Below, one piece after another: positions 9,271-16,823 of a stretch of 40,855 bases of DNA. Position 1 is the first letter of the stretch; each line of letters opens with the position of its first letter. The notes beneath the pieces are model-generated. The model was not told the origin of the DNA. It saw nothing but the letters and a program-made list of their open reading frames with translations, and did not search any database. This stretch comes from a virus. The position numbers and the translations under genes were made by a program. The stretch lies in the IMG/VR virus record IMGVR_UViG_3300025133_000257, positions 1 to 40,855 of that record; one strand, 5' to 3'.

Positions 9271-10101
9271 ATGAAGAAAGTACAATTAATATCAAAACTA
9301 ACAGAATTTGCAAACACCGCATATGTTCATAGCAGAAAAATAACTCATGCACATGGCGGTGTGTGGGATGAGTATCCGTGTGCAAACCCAGACGGTCCAG
9401 TAGACAATTGTGATTGCCCAGAGGATGATGATTTGTGTAATTGTCCTTGTCAAGAATTAAAACCAGATTCAGAAGAACAATTAGAAATAATAAATGGTGA
9501 AGAACTTTTGCTCTTCGTGGAAAGAGACTGTTCCACTGGTGACTGTGATGATGGTGGGGGGAGTTCACCTCCCCCCACTGTTTCTGCTGACGACATGAAA
9601 GAACCCACCCAAAAAGAAGTTGAAGAAGCAGAAGAATCCATTAAAGAGTGTGAATTGATTGAAAGTGTTTTGGGAGAAGAGTATTTGGGATGTCTATGGA
9701 AAGATATAAAGCATCCAAGTAGTTGCAACTGTCCTTGTGTTGGGGAAAAGTTCGGCGAATATCTCGGATTAACAAGAACCTATGCAACGTATTGGGACAC
9801 AGAACCCAACCAACCGTTGATAAGAAACGCACAAATGACACTTCTTGGTTCACAAACCGTCAAACTCCACCTTATGCCTGATTATACTTTGAGGCCAGGT
9901 ATGTTTATTTACATTGTAGACCAAGAGACGGCGTCTGTAAAAGAAAAAAAGTTTGGAGGGAGGTGGTTAGTCCAAGGAATAATTAATCATCTTGGCGGAT
10001 TTCCTGTCGCGGGTGCGATGGTGGTGATTGCAGTAAGGGATACTCAAGTCCAAGACCCAAACGAACAAGGCGGATCTAACGCAGGTTGCTCGTCTTGCTG
10101 A
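9271..10101 (+). CDS. Cys-motif protein with a hub-like C-terminal domain
   Basis: 276 residues. Residues 37-60 and 151-156 carry paired C-x-C-P-C motifs (CNCPC at 56-60 and 152-156), and residues 94-130 form an acidic/Pro linker and a Glu-rich helix. From about 184 to 257 there is a small beta-rich domain: A-Q-M-T-L-L-G-S, then L-R-P-G-M-F-I-Y-I, K-K-F-G-G-R-W-L-V-Q-G-I-I-N-H, and a closing strand M-V-V-I-A-V-R-D. This sequence of a value strand, R-P-G-x-x-I, a G-x-W-x-V turn and a closing strand is the layout of the last domain of gp27-like hub proteins. I therefore infer a detached hub domain. The C-terminus GCSSC arises from a 37-base duplication (see repeat). Preceded by TATAAATA and AGAGG. 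Confidence 0.55.
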   Translation: MKKVQLISKLTEFANTAYVHSRKITHAHGGVWDEYPCANPDGPVDNCDCPEDDDLCNCPCQELKPDSEEQLEIINGEELLLFVERDCSTGDCDDGGGSSPPPTVSADDMKEPTQKEVEEAEESIKECELIESVLGEEYLGCLWKDIKHPSSCNCPCVGEKFGEYLGLTRTYATYWDTEPNQPLIRNAQMTLLGSQTVKLHLMPDYTLRPGMFIYIVDQETASVKEKKFGGRWLVQGIINHLGGFPVAGAMVVIAVRDTQVQDPNEQGGSNAGCSSC

Positions 10102-10121
10102 ACAAGGCGGATCTAACGCAG
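10063..10121 (+). repeat. 22-bp direct repeat spanning the stop codon
   Basis: The 22 bases at 10063-10084 recur exactly at 10100-10121, an offset of 37 bases. The second copy, read in the original frame, would end the protein EQGGSNAD then TAA. The first copy continues into GCSSC and a TGA that overlaps the second copy. The layout looks like a small tandem duplication that replaced the protein terminus. Confidence 0.85.
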
Positions 10122-10182
10122 ATTAACTCAATATATCACGATAAAATTATCATTAGTGTTTATACATACAATATTAGAATAG

Positions 10183-10190
10183 TATAAATT
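10183..10190 (+). promoter_or_regulatory. Late-promoter-like word TATAAATT before gp25
   Basis: One mismatch from TATAAATA, at the end of a 106-base gap (10102-10207) that otherwise holds only the repeat copy and AT-rich DNA. It is 17 bases before the gp25 ATG, with a GGAG ribosome site between. Confidence 0.45.
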
Positions 10191-10207
10191 CACCCGGAGA
10201 AAAATAA

Positions 10208-10666
10208 ATGGCCATTGCAAGTACAAACACAGACATTAATATAGATTTAAATAAAAATAAATTTACTAATGATGTAGGAGTAGTGAGGGATGTTAATTCT
10301 GTACGACAATCTCTTATCAACATAATACTTACAATTCCTGGAGAAAAACCATTCAATAGAGGATTTGGAACAAGGATTGAAGACTCTTTATTTGATAATT
10401 TCGTCTATTCAGACAGCATAAACACTCAAATGGAGATAAGAAAAACTGTAGAAGCATATGAACCAAGAATTGAAATTGAAGATGTATACATTTCAGATGT
10501 TCCCTTTTACGAGGGCAGTGTATTAGGCGGAATGGAATCAAATGCAAGAGCAACAGTATCAGATTCTAATCAACTATATGTTTATATTTCATATTTTTTG
10601 GTAAAGGGAACATCAAACGTCGCGGTTCAAGATGCAATTCAAATCGGGGTAAAAAAGGTAAGATAA
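10208..10666 (+). CDS. 25: Baseplate wedge protein gp25 (gpW/gp25 family)
   Basis: 152 residues with the family layout: N-terminal D-I-N-I-D-L-N-K-N, V-R-D-V-N-S-V-R-Q-S-L-I-N-I-I-L-T (about 28-44), P-G-E-K-P-F-N-R-G-F-G-T-R-I-E (about 46-60), and an E-P-R-I-E-I-E-D-V-Y-I segment. T4 gp25 has 132 residues and related proteins are about 140-150. It joins gp6 and gp53 to form the wedge core near the sheath. The ATG is preceded by a good GGAG site and followed by gp6 with a 3-base gap, the classical gp25-gp6 order. No Cys insertion is present. Confidence 0.95.
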   Translation: MAIASTNTDINIDLNKNKFTNDVGVVRDVNSVRQSLINIILTIPGEKPFNRGFGTRIEDSLFDNFVYSDSINTQMEIRKTVEAYEPRIEIEDVYISDVPFYEGSVLGGMESNARATVSDSNQLYVYISYFLVKGTSNVAVQDAIQIGVKKVR

Positions 10667-10669
10667 AAC

Positions 10670-12445
10670 ATGGCACAACCAAACACAAATCTTGGAAGTT
10701 TAGATTTTAACTCTGTTAAAGGGAGTATTATAGATTTTCTTAGAACTCAAGACACATTAAAGGATTTCGATTATTCGGGTTCAGCAGTTCAAGTGCTTAT
10801 TGATGTTCTAGCATACAACACAATGTATTATGCTCACTATTCAAATATGGTTGCGAGTGAAATGTTCTTAGATTCAGCACAAAGATTATCATCATTAATA
10901 TCACTCGTTAAACCGTTGGGGTATGTAATACCCGGCAAGATATCAGCAAAAGCGAGAGCAAAAGTTCGTCACGGCGGCAGTGGTAATCCAATACTTGAAA
11001 AATACACCAGATTTTCTGGAAGGAATGAAGCAGGAACAGCATACTCCTTCTATACAGTTGATGAATGGCCATTAAATCTTGACGGAGAAGCAATTGTAGA
11101 GATATATGAAGGGAAAAGTTTATCAAAAGATATTCCACTATTGGTTGATAGAGATACACAAAAAGGATTTTTGCACGGATTAGATATCGATATTTCCACG
11201 ATTAACATAGAAGTAAAACTACATGGAAATAACGAATGGGACCCTTGGGCAAAAGCGGATAATATACAATCTGGTTTAGATGACGATAGTAGTGTATATT
11301 GGTTAGAAAGAAGTGAATTAGGTTTCTTTATTGTGTTTGGTGGAAATGTTGGAATTAATACTACTGTACAAGTAGGAAAGCAAATAGGGCCAAATGATTT
11401 AGTACGAGTATCCTATTTAAAAACCAACGGCAATGCAGGAAACGGAGTAGGAAGTTTTAGAGTTCAAGGCCTTGCGGGTGCAGAAACTGATACGGTGTCA
11501 ATGTCTTCTGGTGGTGCAGACGAACCAAATTTAGAGTCTATTAGATTCTTTGCGCCAAGGTGGTTTGCGGCACAAGATAGAGCAGTAACGGTAGAAGATT
11601 GCAGAGCAATGCTAGCCAGGTATGGAATTGGAGGTAATGTTGATAATCCATTATCTGTGTTTAATGTGTGGGGTGGAGAAGAAATGGACCCTCCAATGTA
11701 TGGTAGAGTTTTTGTTTCTGTTAATGAAGACAACGCACTAGATTTGGCAGCTGTTGCAGAACGTGTAGTAAATCTGTTAAAGGAGAAAACCTGTGTTACT
11801 ATTTTACCAGAATTTGTGAATCCTCAACAAATTGAAGTTGTTGTTTCTGGAATGCTTGCTTGGGATCCCATGCAAACCGATCTTTCAAGGGGACAAATAA
11901 TGAACAAAATAATAAATGTAATAGTAGAAAAATATCCTCTAAAATTTAACAACACATTTAGCGCATCTGAGATTTCTGGTGCTATTAATTCTGTTGGAGA
12001 TTCTGCTGTTTCTACCGATTCAAGCACCTTTTCTTTTTCTATTAAGGGTGTGGTGTTAGGACCACAACATGGTTCGGTACGGGTTAATTTTGGAAATAAA
12101 TTAAAACAAAGCAGTGTTAGTTCTTCTGAATTTGTTGCAGGAACAAAGATTACAGGAGATTATGATATTCCTGCTGGCCAGCTGATTAAAATTAGAACTT
12201 ATGGTGCGGTGGATAAATTTGGAAAACAAAAAATAGAAGCATTTTATCAAAACGAAAATAATACAATAAGTCGTGTTCCAAATGTTGGTGTATTGATTCC
12301 AGAAAAGGGGATTCTAGATTTATATGAAGGTACTGCTTCTGAACCTTTTTATGTTACAGTGACACCATCAGGTTCTGTGGTTGTAGCAGATAAAAATATT
12401 ATTTCAAAAGTAAATGTCTCTAATCTTGAACTTGTAAGAGTATAA
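10670..12445 (+). CDS. 6: Baseplate wedge protein gp6
   Basis: 591 residues, close to T4 gp6 (660). The N-terminus has the family pattern L-D-F-N-S-V-K-G-S-I-I-D-F-L-R-T-Q-D, then D-Y-S-G-S-A-V-Q-V-L-I-D-V-L-A-Y-N-T and S-E-M-F-L-D-S-A-Q-R. A baseplate_J-like region follows: R-F-F-A-P-R-W-F-A-A-Q-D-R-A-V-T-V-E-D-C (about 288-307) with G-G-E-E-M-D-P-P-M-Y-G-R-V-F-V-S (about 336-351). The protein forms the wedge ring clamp around the hub. It follows gp25 by 3 bases and has only a weak ribosome site, so translational coupling to gp25 is likely. Confidence 0.95.
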   Translation: MAQPNTNLGSLDFNSVKGSIIDFLRTQDTLKDFDYSGSAVQVLIDVLAYNTMYYAHYSNMVASEMFLDSAQRLSSLISLVKPLGYVIPGKISAKARAKVRHGGSGNPILEKYTRFSGRNEAGTAYSFYTVDEWPLNLDGEAIVEIYEGKSLSKDIPLLVDRDTQKGFLHGLDIDISTINIEVKLHGNNEWDPWAKADNIQSGLDDDSSVYWLERSELGFFIVFGGNVGINTTVQVGKQIGPNDLVRVSYLKTNGNAGNGVGSFRVQGLAGAETDTVSMSSGGADEPNLESIRFFAPRWFAAQDRAVTVEDCRAMLARYGIGGNVDNPLSVFNVWGGEEMDPPMYGRVFVSVNEDNALDLAAVAERVVNLLKEKTCVTILPEFVNPQQIEVVVSGMLAWDPMQTDLSRGQIMNKIINVIVEKYPLKFNNTFSASEISGAINSVGDSAVSTDSSTFSFSIKGVVLGPQHGSVRVNFGNKLKQSSVSSSEFVAGTKITGDYDIPAGQLIKIRTYGAVDKFGKQKIEAFYQNENNTISRVPNVGVLIPEKGILDLYEGTASEPFYVTVTPSGSVVVADKNIISKVNVSNLELVRV

Positions 12446-12461
12446 GAGTATAGGAATTTGA

Positions 12462-12469
12462 TATAAATG
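12462..12469 (+). promoter_or_regulatory. TATAAATG overlapping a start codon
   Basis: A late-promoter-like word overlaps the ATG at 12467, so it cannot supply a transcript containing that ATG if T4 geometry holds. It may be an AT-rich initiation context rather than a promoter. An AGGA sequence occurs 14 bases before the ATG. Confidence 0.2.
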
Positions 12470-13852
12470 TTTATTAACGGTATTCCATTCAATCCACCAG
12501 ACCATAATGAATTTTATCAAATGATTTTGGTGGGGGAAAAAATTGATAGACTGGAAGATCAAGCATCAAACCAACACATCGATATTCGGCATTTATTCCC
12601 AAGATACATCTTAAAAAGAAGTGAATCATCTAGTCCAACAAATTACTTGGTAAAATTTACTCAAGCATATTATGATTGGTTATATAATTTTGGTGGTTAT
12701 AGATTATTTTCTTTACCTCTACACTCCATAGCAATAAGTGAATTATTAGATATTGACCACACACCTGATGATTTTTTAAAGCATTTTATATACACATATG
12801 CTCCTGGATTTCCTGATTGGTATCTGTCAGGAATTACTACTGATGCACCTCATGGTGTTACCTCAGAATCGCACCTCGCGAACAGTGGAGTTAGAACATT
12901 TATAAAAAATATTCGACAAGCATTTTATCAAAGAAAAAGCACAGAAGACGCTTATCGATATTTCTTTCAATCTTTATATGGTGCAGACCAATCTACTGAA
13001 TTCTATTATCCAAAGACAGATATTTTTCGATTAAATGGTGGTAGATTTGACGGACAATATGTTTACGGTTATATCACAGGTATGCCGGACGACATCGCGC
13101 CACTTGAGGTTGATTTGCCAACACCACCTTCTGATCCCAAACAGACTCCGCATAGTCATGTATATGATGTGTTGCCTAGTAGCACTCTAAACGGAAGATG
13201 GAGATTCCAAGATAGTGATTGGCTTCAAGAATATTCATATGTTATTAAAGGGCACATATCACAAATTAACGAAGAAACAGGAATGCCAATTTACTTTGAT
13301 GCTTTGTATGAAATGCTTCATCCTGCTGGGATGAAGGGTTTTTGGGAAAAGACTGAAGAAGATTATATTCCACCTGATGATTTTGATGGTGGTTTTAATT
13401 TATGCGAAGCTCCAAAATTAGAAAATTATTTTGGATATAGAATGAACGATATAACAAGTCCTGGAAAATGTATGGGCTGCTCTGGCAGTGGCCACACATA
13501 TGATGGACCTACTGCAATGTTTTATGGTATTGGTGAGTCCAGTTTGGGTGGATTAACTGGATGGACACATGGAAGTGGGTGGGCAGGCATAGGTGAAGGT
13601 GCAATTTGTATAGAAGGCACGAAGGGTTCTACTTTTGATGCATGGGGTGGTATTACTCTTTCAGGTCAAGGAAAAGGAAATACTTATGGCGCACCCACAC
13701 ATTTCTATCCTGATTGGGCATATGGAATATCTGGTGATTTAACTAATCGCACACCATTTAAAGAGATATATATAGGAGAGTTCATAGAGTTATGTCCTTT
13801 TGAAAATAGTCCAAATCTCGGTCTAACTGGATGTACTGCAAACTCATGTTAA
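12467..13852 (+). CDS. Baseplate/tail structural protein (wedge-associated)
   Basis: 461 residues. The N-terminal half resembles a family of T4-like virion proteins that follow gp6 in marine phages: Y-L-V-K-F-T-Q-A-Y-Y-D-W-L-Y (about 66-79), F-L-K-H-F-I-Y-T-Y-A-P-G-F-P-D (about 104-118), F-I-K-N-I-R-Q-A-F-Y-Q-R-K-S-T-E-D (about 145-161), then E-F-Y-Y-P-K-T-D-I-F-R-L-N-G-G. The C-terminal part (about 300-461) is Gly/Ser/Thr-rich with few Cys and may be a fibre-like or attachment region. It lies between gp6 and a gp8-like protein, where T4 has gp7. I do not claim identity with gp7, which is much longer. The role in tail peripheral structure is inferred from context. Confidence 0.6.
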   Translation: MFINGIPFNPPDHNEFYQMILVGEKIDRLEDQASNQHIDIRHLFPRYILKRSESSSPTNYLVKFTQAYYDWLYNFGGYRLFSLPLHSIAISELLDIDHTPDDFLKHFIYTYAPGFPDWYLSGITTDAPHGVTSESHLANSGVRTFIKNIRQAFYQRKSTEDAYRYFFQSLYGADQSTEFYYPKTDIFRLNGGRFDGQYVYGYITGMPDDIAPLEVDLPTPPSDPKQTPHSHVYDVLPSSTLNGRWRFQDSDWLQEYSYVIKGHISQINEETGMPIYFDALYEMLHPAGMKGFWEKTEEDYIPPDDFDGGFNLCEAPKLENYFGYRMNDITSPGKCMGCSGSGHTYDGPTAMFYGIGESSLGGLTGWTHGSGWAGIGEGAICIEGTKGSTFDAWGGITLSGQGKGNTYGAPTHFYPDWAYGISGDLTNRTPFKEIYIGEFIELCPFENSPNLGLTGCTANSC

Positions 13853-13861
13853 GGAATTTTT

Positions 13862-15754
13862 ATGGCTAATATATTAGAAAACAAACCGCCGATACTAGCT
13901 CAGGCTGAGCCCTTGATGCAGTTGCGAAACATGCAAGGTTTATCTTTAATATTGGGAAGAGTTGCGGCTTCGGATACGATACAGAATAGTTCCGAATCAA
14001 TTAATAACTTTAAGAATTCTATGGTATACGCAAAGAGTTTGATATGGAATGATATTATTAGAGTTGCGCCAGTACAGCCAGGAGAAAGAAAGTTCGCTTC
14101 GTCCGTTGACCGCCCCACTGCATACAGACCAGATGGAACATCAATAGTAGAACAACAGAGTGGCAAGTCATATACACTTGACGGTGCTGGATACTTGCAC
14201 TGCATATTGGGGAATAGTAATTTAAATTGGCGTGAAGATTTATGTGATTCAGAAAGTTTTGCAAAAGGTCTTCCATCATATAAAGGAAACGGATTACACA
14301 CAACATCATCGGGGTGGGTTTATGCTACTGTGGGGAAAATGTTTGATGGGGTTGATCCAGCAGGTCCGAATTGGTTTCCTATTACACATTGGAAGGACCA
14401 TTGGGGGGAACACAAGGAATTAAATTCTAAAGATGTAAAAGCTCAAGCAACAAGAATATGTGGTTCTGCTGGCGAACAAACTACAGGAACTTGTTGTTTG
14501 TATTATAAAGAAGATTATTATGATGATGTTGCGGGTGTGACATGGGGTGCAGGGGATTATTATAAATGTACATGTGCAAAATGTTATCATTGTCTAGAAA
14601 TGGCAAGGTCTTTGGATATGGATTATTTATTTACTAAGTTTGTTGGGAGTGGTCCTACTGGAGGAACAGGTGAAAGGTGTCAAGATTGTGATTTAGATAA
14701 TTATCCAAACAATTGTGGACCTTGTCCTTGTACAATAGGAACTTATGATAAATTTGATGTGTTGTTGAACGATAAATTTTTACCAGAAAAAGGTATGGCA
14801 AAAACAAACGCAAAAATTGCACAGAATTGGAAGGGTGAATTGGCAGGTACTGTTCTGTGTCATGTTAATCTTGATGGATTAGATTCTACAAAAAGAGAAA
14901 TTAATACTGCTTATTGGAAAGAAGATAAATTATTAGAGTTTATTGGACCACAAGCACCCGGTAAAAATACCAAAACAGTTTATAGATTAGCAACAGAAGT
15001 TAAAGACGGCAATAAAGAAATTATCACAGGATTGACGCTTATAAGTACTGGCACATATACATCGATGCCGCTATTTCCAGAAGCAGAACTTACTAAGATG
15101 GTGCCTGGAATAGATGCAACATATTTCCGTATGGTTATGCTTCCAGATTTTTCTGAATTATCAGCAATTGCTGAGTTGGTGGGTGGAACACGGGTTCAAG
15201 TGAACACAACTGTGTCCTATTCAGACATCCAAAACAAAACGAATGTTGATAGTTTTAATACTTATGCCCTCGGTGTGCCGTATGCGGGTAACAGGCCTTA
15301 CTTTAACTCAAAAAACAATACCCCAAACTCTTCTAGATTAACATACAGAAATACAGAAGTTGAAAAATCGGTAACGATGGATTTGGCTACCAATATTGAA
15401 GAACAAGAATCGCGAGAAAAAGTAAAAAGAAATACACAAATTTCCACCACAAAGGCAGGCCCTGCGATATTTGCAAATGCAACTGCAACCAGTGTGTCTA
15501 GTGTAGATTTGGAGATGTTTGCAGGCAATAATACAGATTTTACAACAGATTTTAAATATGTTGATGTTTCGGGAGACACTTGGGAAGCACCCAACACTGC
15601 ATGGTTAAAACCAACATCTTCGCAGTCGGGCAAAGAACTCGATGCACAAGCAACAGACATTCTTCATGTGAATAAATTTTCTTTGAATGTTCCAAAAGGC
15701 GCCGATAAACCAGGATTTATAAACCTGCAATGTAAAGTAACTTTAACATTATGA
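13862..15754 (+). CDS. Possible gp8-like baseplate wedge protein with a Cys-rich insertion
   Basis: 630 residues. The start resembles T4 gp8: L-S-L-I-L-G-R (about 27-33) followed by a helix with S-L-I-W-N-D-I-I-R-V-A-P-V (about 58-70) and a Y-x-L-D-G-A-G-Y-L-H-C strand pair, similar to the gp8 L-x-x-G-R, W-x-x-M and Y-x-C layout. T4 gp8 has 334 residues. The extra length includes a Cys-rich loop at about 199-293 with C-C, C-x-C-x-x-C-x-x-C and C-x-x-C-x-C patterns. The C-terminal half is beta-rich with repeated Thr/Asn strands. Good AAGGA site 9 bases after the previous stop. The gp8 assignment is a tentative motif and context call; a different wedge-peripheral protein is possible. Confidence 0.4.
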   Translation: MANILENKPPILAQAEPLMQLRNMQGLSLILGRVAASDTIQNSSESINNFKNSMVYAKSLIWNDIIRVAPVQPGERKFASSVDRPTAYRPDGTSIVEQQSGKSYTLDGAGYLHCILGNSNLNWREDLCDSESFAKGLPSYKGNGLHTTSSGWVYATVGKMFDGVDPAGPNWFPITHWKDHWGEHKELNSKDVKAQATRICGSAGEQTTGTCCLYYKEDYYDDVAGVTWGAGDYYKCTCAKCYHCLEMARSLDMDYLFTKFVGSGPTGGTGERCQDCDLDNYPNNCGPCPCTIGTYDKFDVLLNDKFLPEKGMAKTNAKIAQNWKGELAGTVLCHVNLDGLDSTKREINTAYWKEDKLLEFIGPQAPGKNTKTVYRLATEVKDGNKEIITGLTLISTGTYTSMPLFPEAELTKMVPGIDATYFRMVMLPDFSELSAIAELVGGTRVQVNTTVSYSDIQNKTNVDSFNTYALGVPYAGNRPYFNSKNNTPNSSRLTYRNTEVEKSVTMDLATNIEEQESREKVKRNTQISTTKAGPAIFANATATSVSSVDLEMFAGNNTDFTTDFKYVDVSGDTWEAPNTAWLKPTSSQSGKELDAQATDILHVNKFSLNVPKGADKPGFINLQCKVTLTL

Positions 15755-15772
15755 TTTTAGGAGTTAATAACA

Positions 15773-16795
15773 ATGCCAAATAGCACAGTACCAATTAGAA
15801 CTGGAGGAGACCCCTCCTTTCCCCTATCTCCCGGACCACATTCAAGTAGGGTAGAAGGAAATATTGCAACGAATGATGAATTTACATCTAAACCAAAAAA
15901 TTATCAATCTGTTGCATTTACACCAGGATTTCCACTACAGGCGTCTGAGTTAAATGAAATACAAGAAAATTTTCAATTACAAATGACTCTCACTATTGCT
16001 ATGATGAATAACTGGATTACATCTGGTGTGGGTCCTATGTGGAGAGAGCCGAGTGGTGCATTTGTTCCCGGCGATGGTTCTGTAACTGGAACTTCTCCTT
16101 GGACAAGAAATACAGGGATAGGCGTGGGTGGTCAAAACTCAGCCAATGGTGGCCATGTTGAAGAATATGCAATTTCTGGGCCTGGTTGGAGAGGTGCTAC
16201 ACCCCTTCATCCTTTTGAGTGTCCTTATTTAGATGCCGTCGGCGATAACATACATACTTCACAAGTAGAAGTAGAGTATCTTAATGCCCAGAATAGATTG
16301 AAAATAACATTTAATCCTGGGTGGTGGTGTGTGGAACTTCCAAGAAGAAATCCGTGGGCAGGTTCTTCCGATAGTACGAAATATATCAGTGGATTAAAGC
16401 ATTGGATTTATATTGATGAATCTTTTGTAGTTGGACCTATTCCCCTACCACAAGGTCAAAATTTGTATAATTCAGAAATTCCAGTAGGCCTTGTGATGCA
16501 AGCAGAATATTATCATTGTTGTGATAATGATGATGATATAACACATCCGTGTGACCCAGAATTAGCAGACAATTCCGCGGGGGGTTACAACCCTATGGGA
16601 TGTGGTGCTTCTAGGTATTCAATAAATGCTATTGGTGCATCTACGGTTAGCAATGCTAATTGGCCAAATAGTGACGGTGGCGCGTTTCTTCCTGGAGGAA
16701 AAGAGGAATACGATAAACTATCACTGGTGTGTAAAATTAACCCATACAACAAGACTGTAAGATATATGAACAATATTATTCTATACACATGGTAA
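15773..16795 (+). CDS. Tail/baseplate protein with PGxxLQASELNEIQ motif
   Basis: 340 residues. At about 50-63 it carries P-G-F-P-L-Q-A-S-E-L-N-E-I-Q-E-N-F, a motif seen at the N-terminus of many phage tail-fibre and baseplate attachment proteins, usually just before a helix that packs on the baseplate. The middle has Gly/Trp-rich strands. A small Cys cluster Y-H-C-C-D-N-D-D-D and C-D-P is at about 244-262, followed by C-G. It begins 18 bases after the gp8-like gene with a clear AGGAG site. A role as an attachment adapter for side fibres is plausible from position ahead of the fibre genes. No enzymatic motif is seen. Confidence 0.5.
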   Translation: MPNSTVPIRTGGDPSFPLSPGPHSSRVEGNIATNDEFTSKPKNYQSVAFTPGFPLQASELNEIQENFQLQMTLTIAMMNNWITSGVGPMWREPSGAFVPGDGSVTGTSPWTRNTGIGVGGQNSANGGHVEEYAISGPGWRGATPLHPFECPYLDAVGDNIHTSQVEVEYLNAQNRLKITFNPGWWCVELPRRNPWAGSSDSTKYISGLKHWIYIDESFVVGPIPLPQGQNLYNSEIPVGLVMQAEYYHCCDNDDDITHPCDPELADNSAGGYNPMGCGASRYSINAIGASTVSNANWPNSDGGAFLPGGKEEYDKLSLVCKINPYNKTVRYMNNIILYTW

Positions 16796-16803
16796 TATAA
16801 ATA
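16796..16803 (+). promoter_or_regulatory. TATAAATA late promoter
   Basis: Exact word overlapping the end of the preceding gene region (TAA at 16793-16795 precedes it) and lying 20 bases before the fibre gene ATG at 16824. This is a plausible late promoter for the fibre block. Confidence 0.55.
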
Positions 16804-16823
16804 TATAAAAAGAGAAACTAAAC

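Noticed and set aside
10102-10180. Small gene or RNA in the 106-base gap before gp25
   Set aside because: Only the repeat copy and AT-rich DNA with stops in every frame; no structure apart from the promoter-like word.
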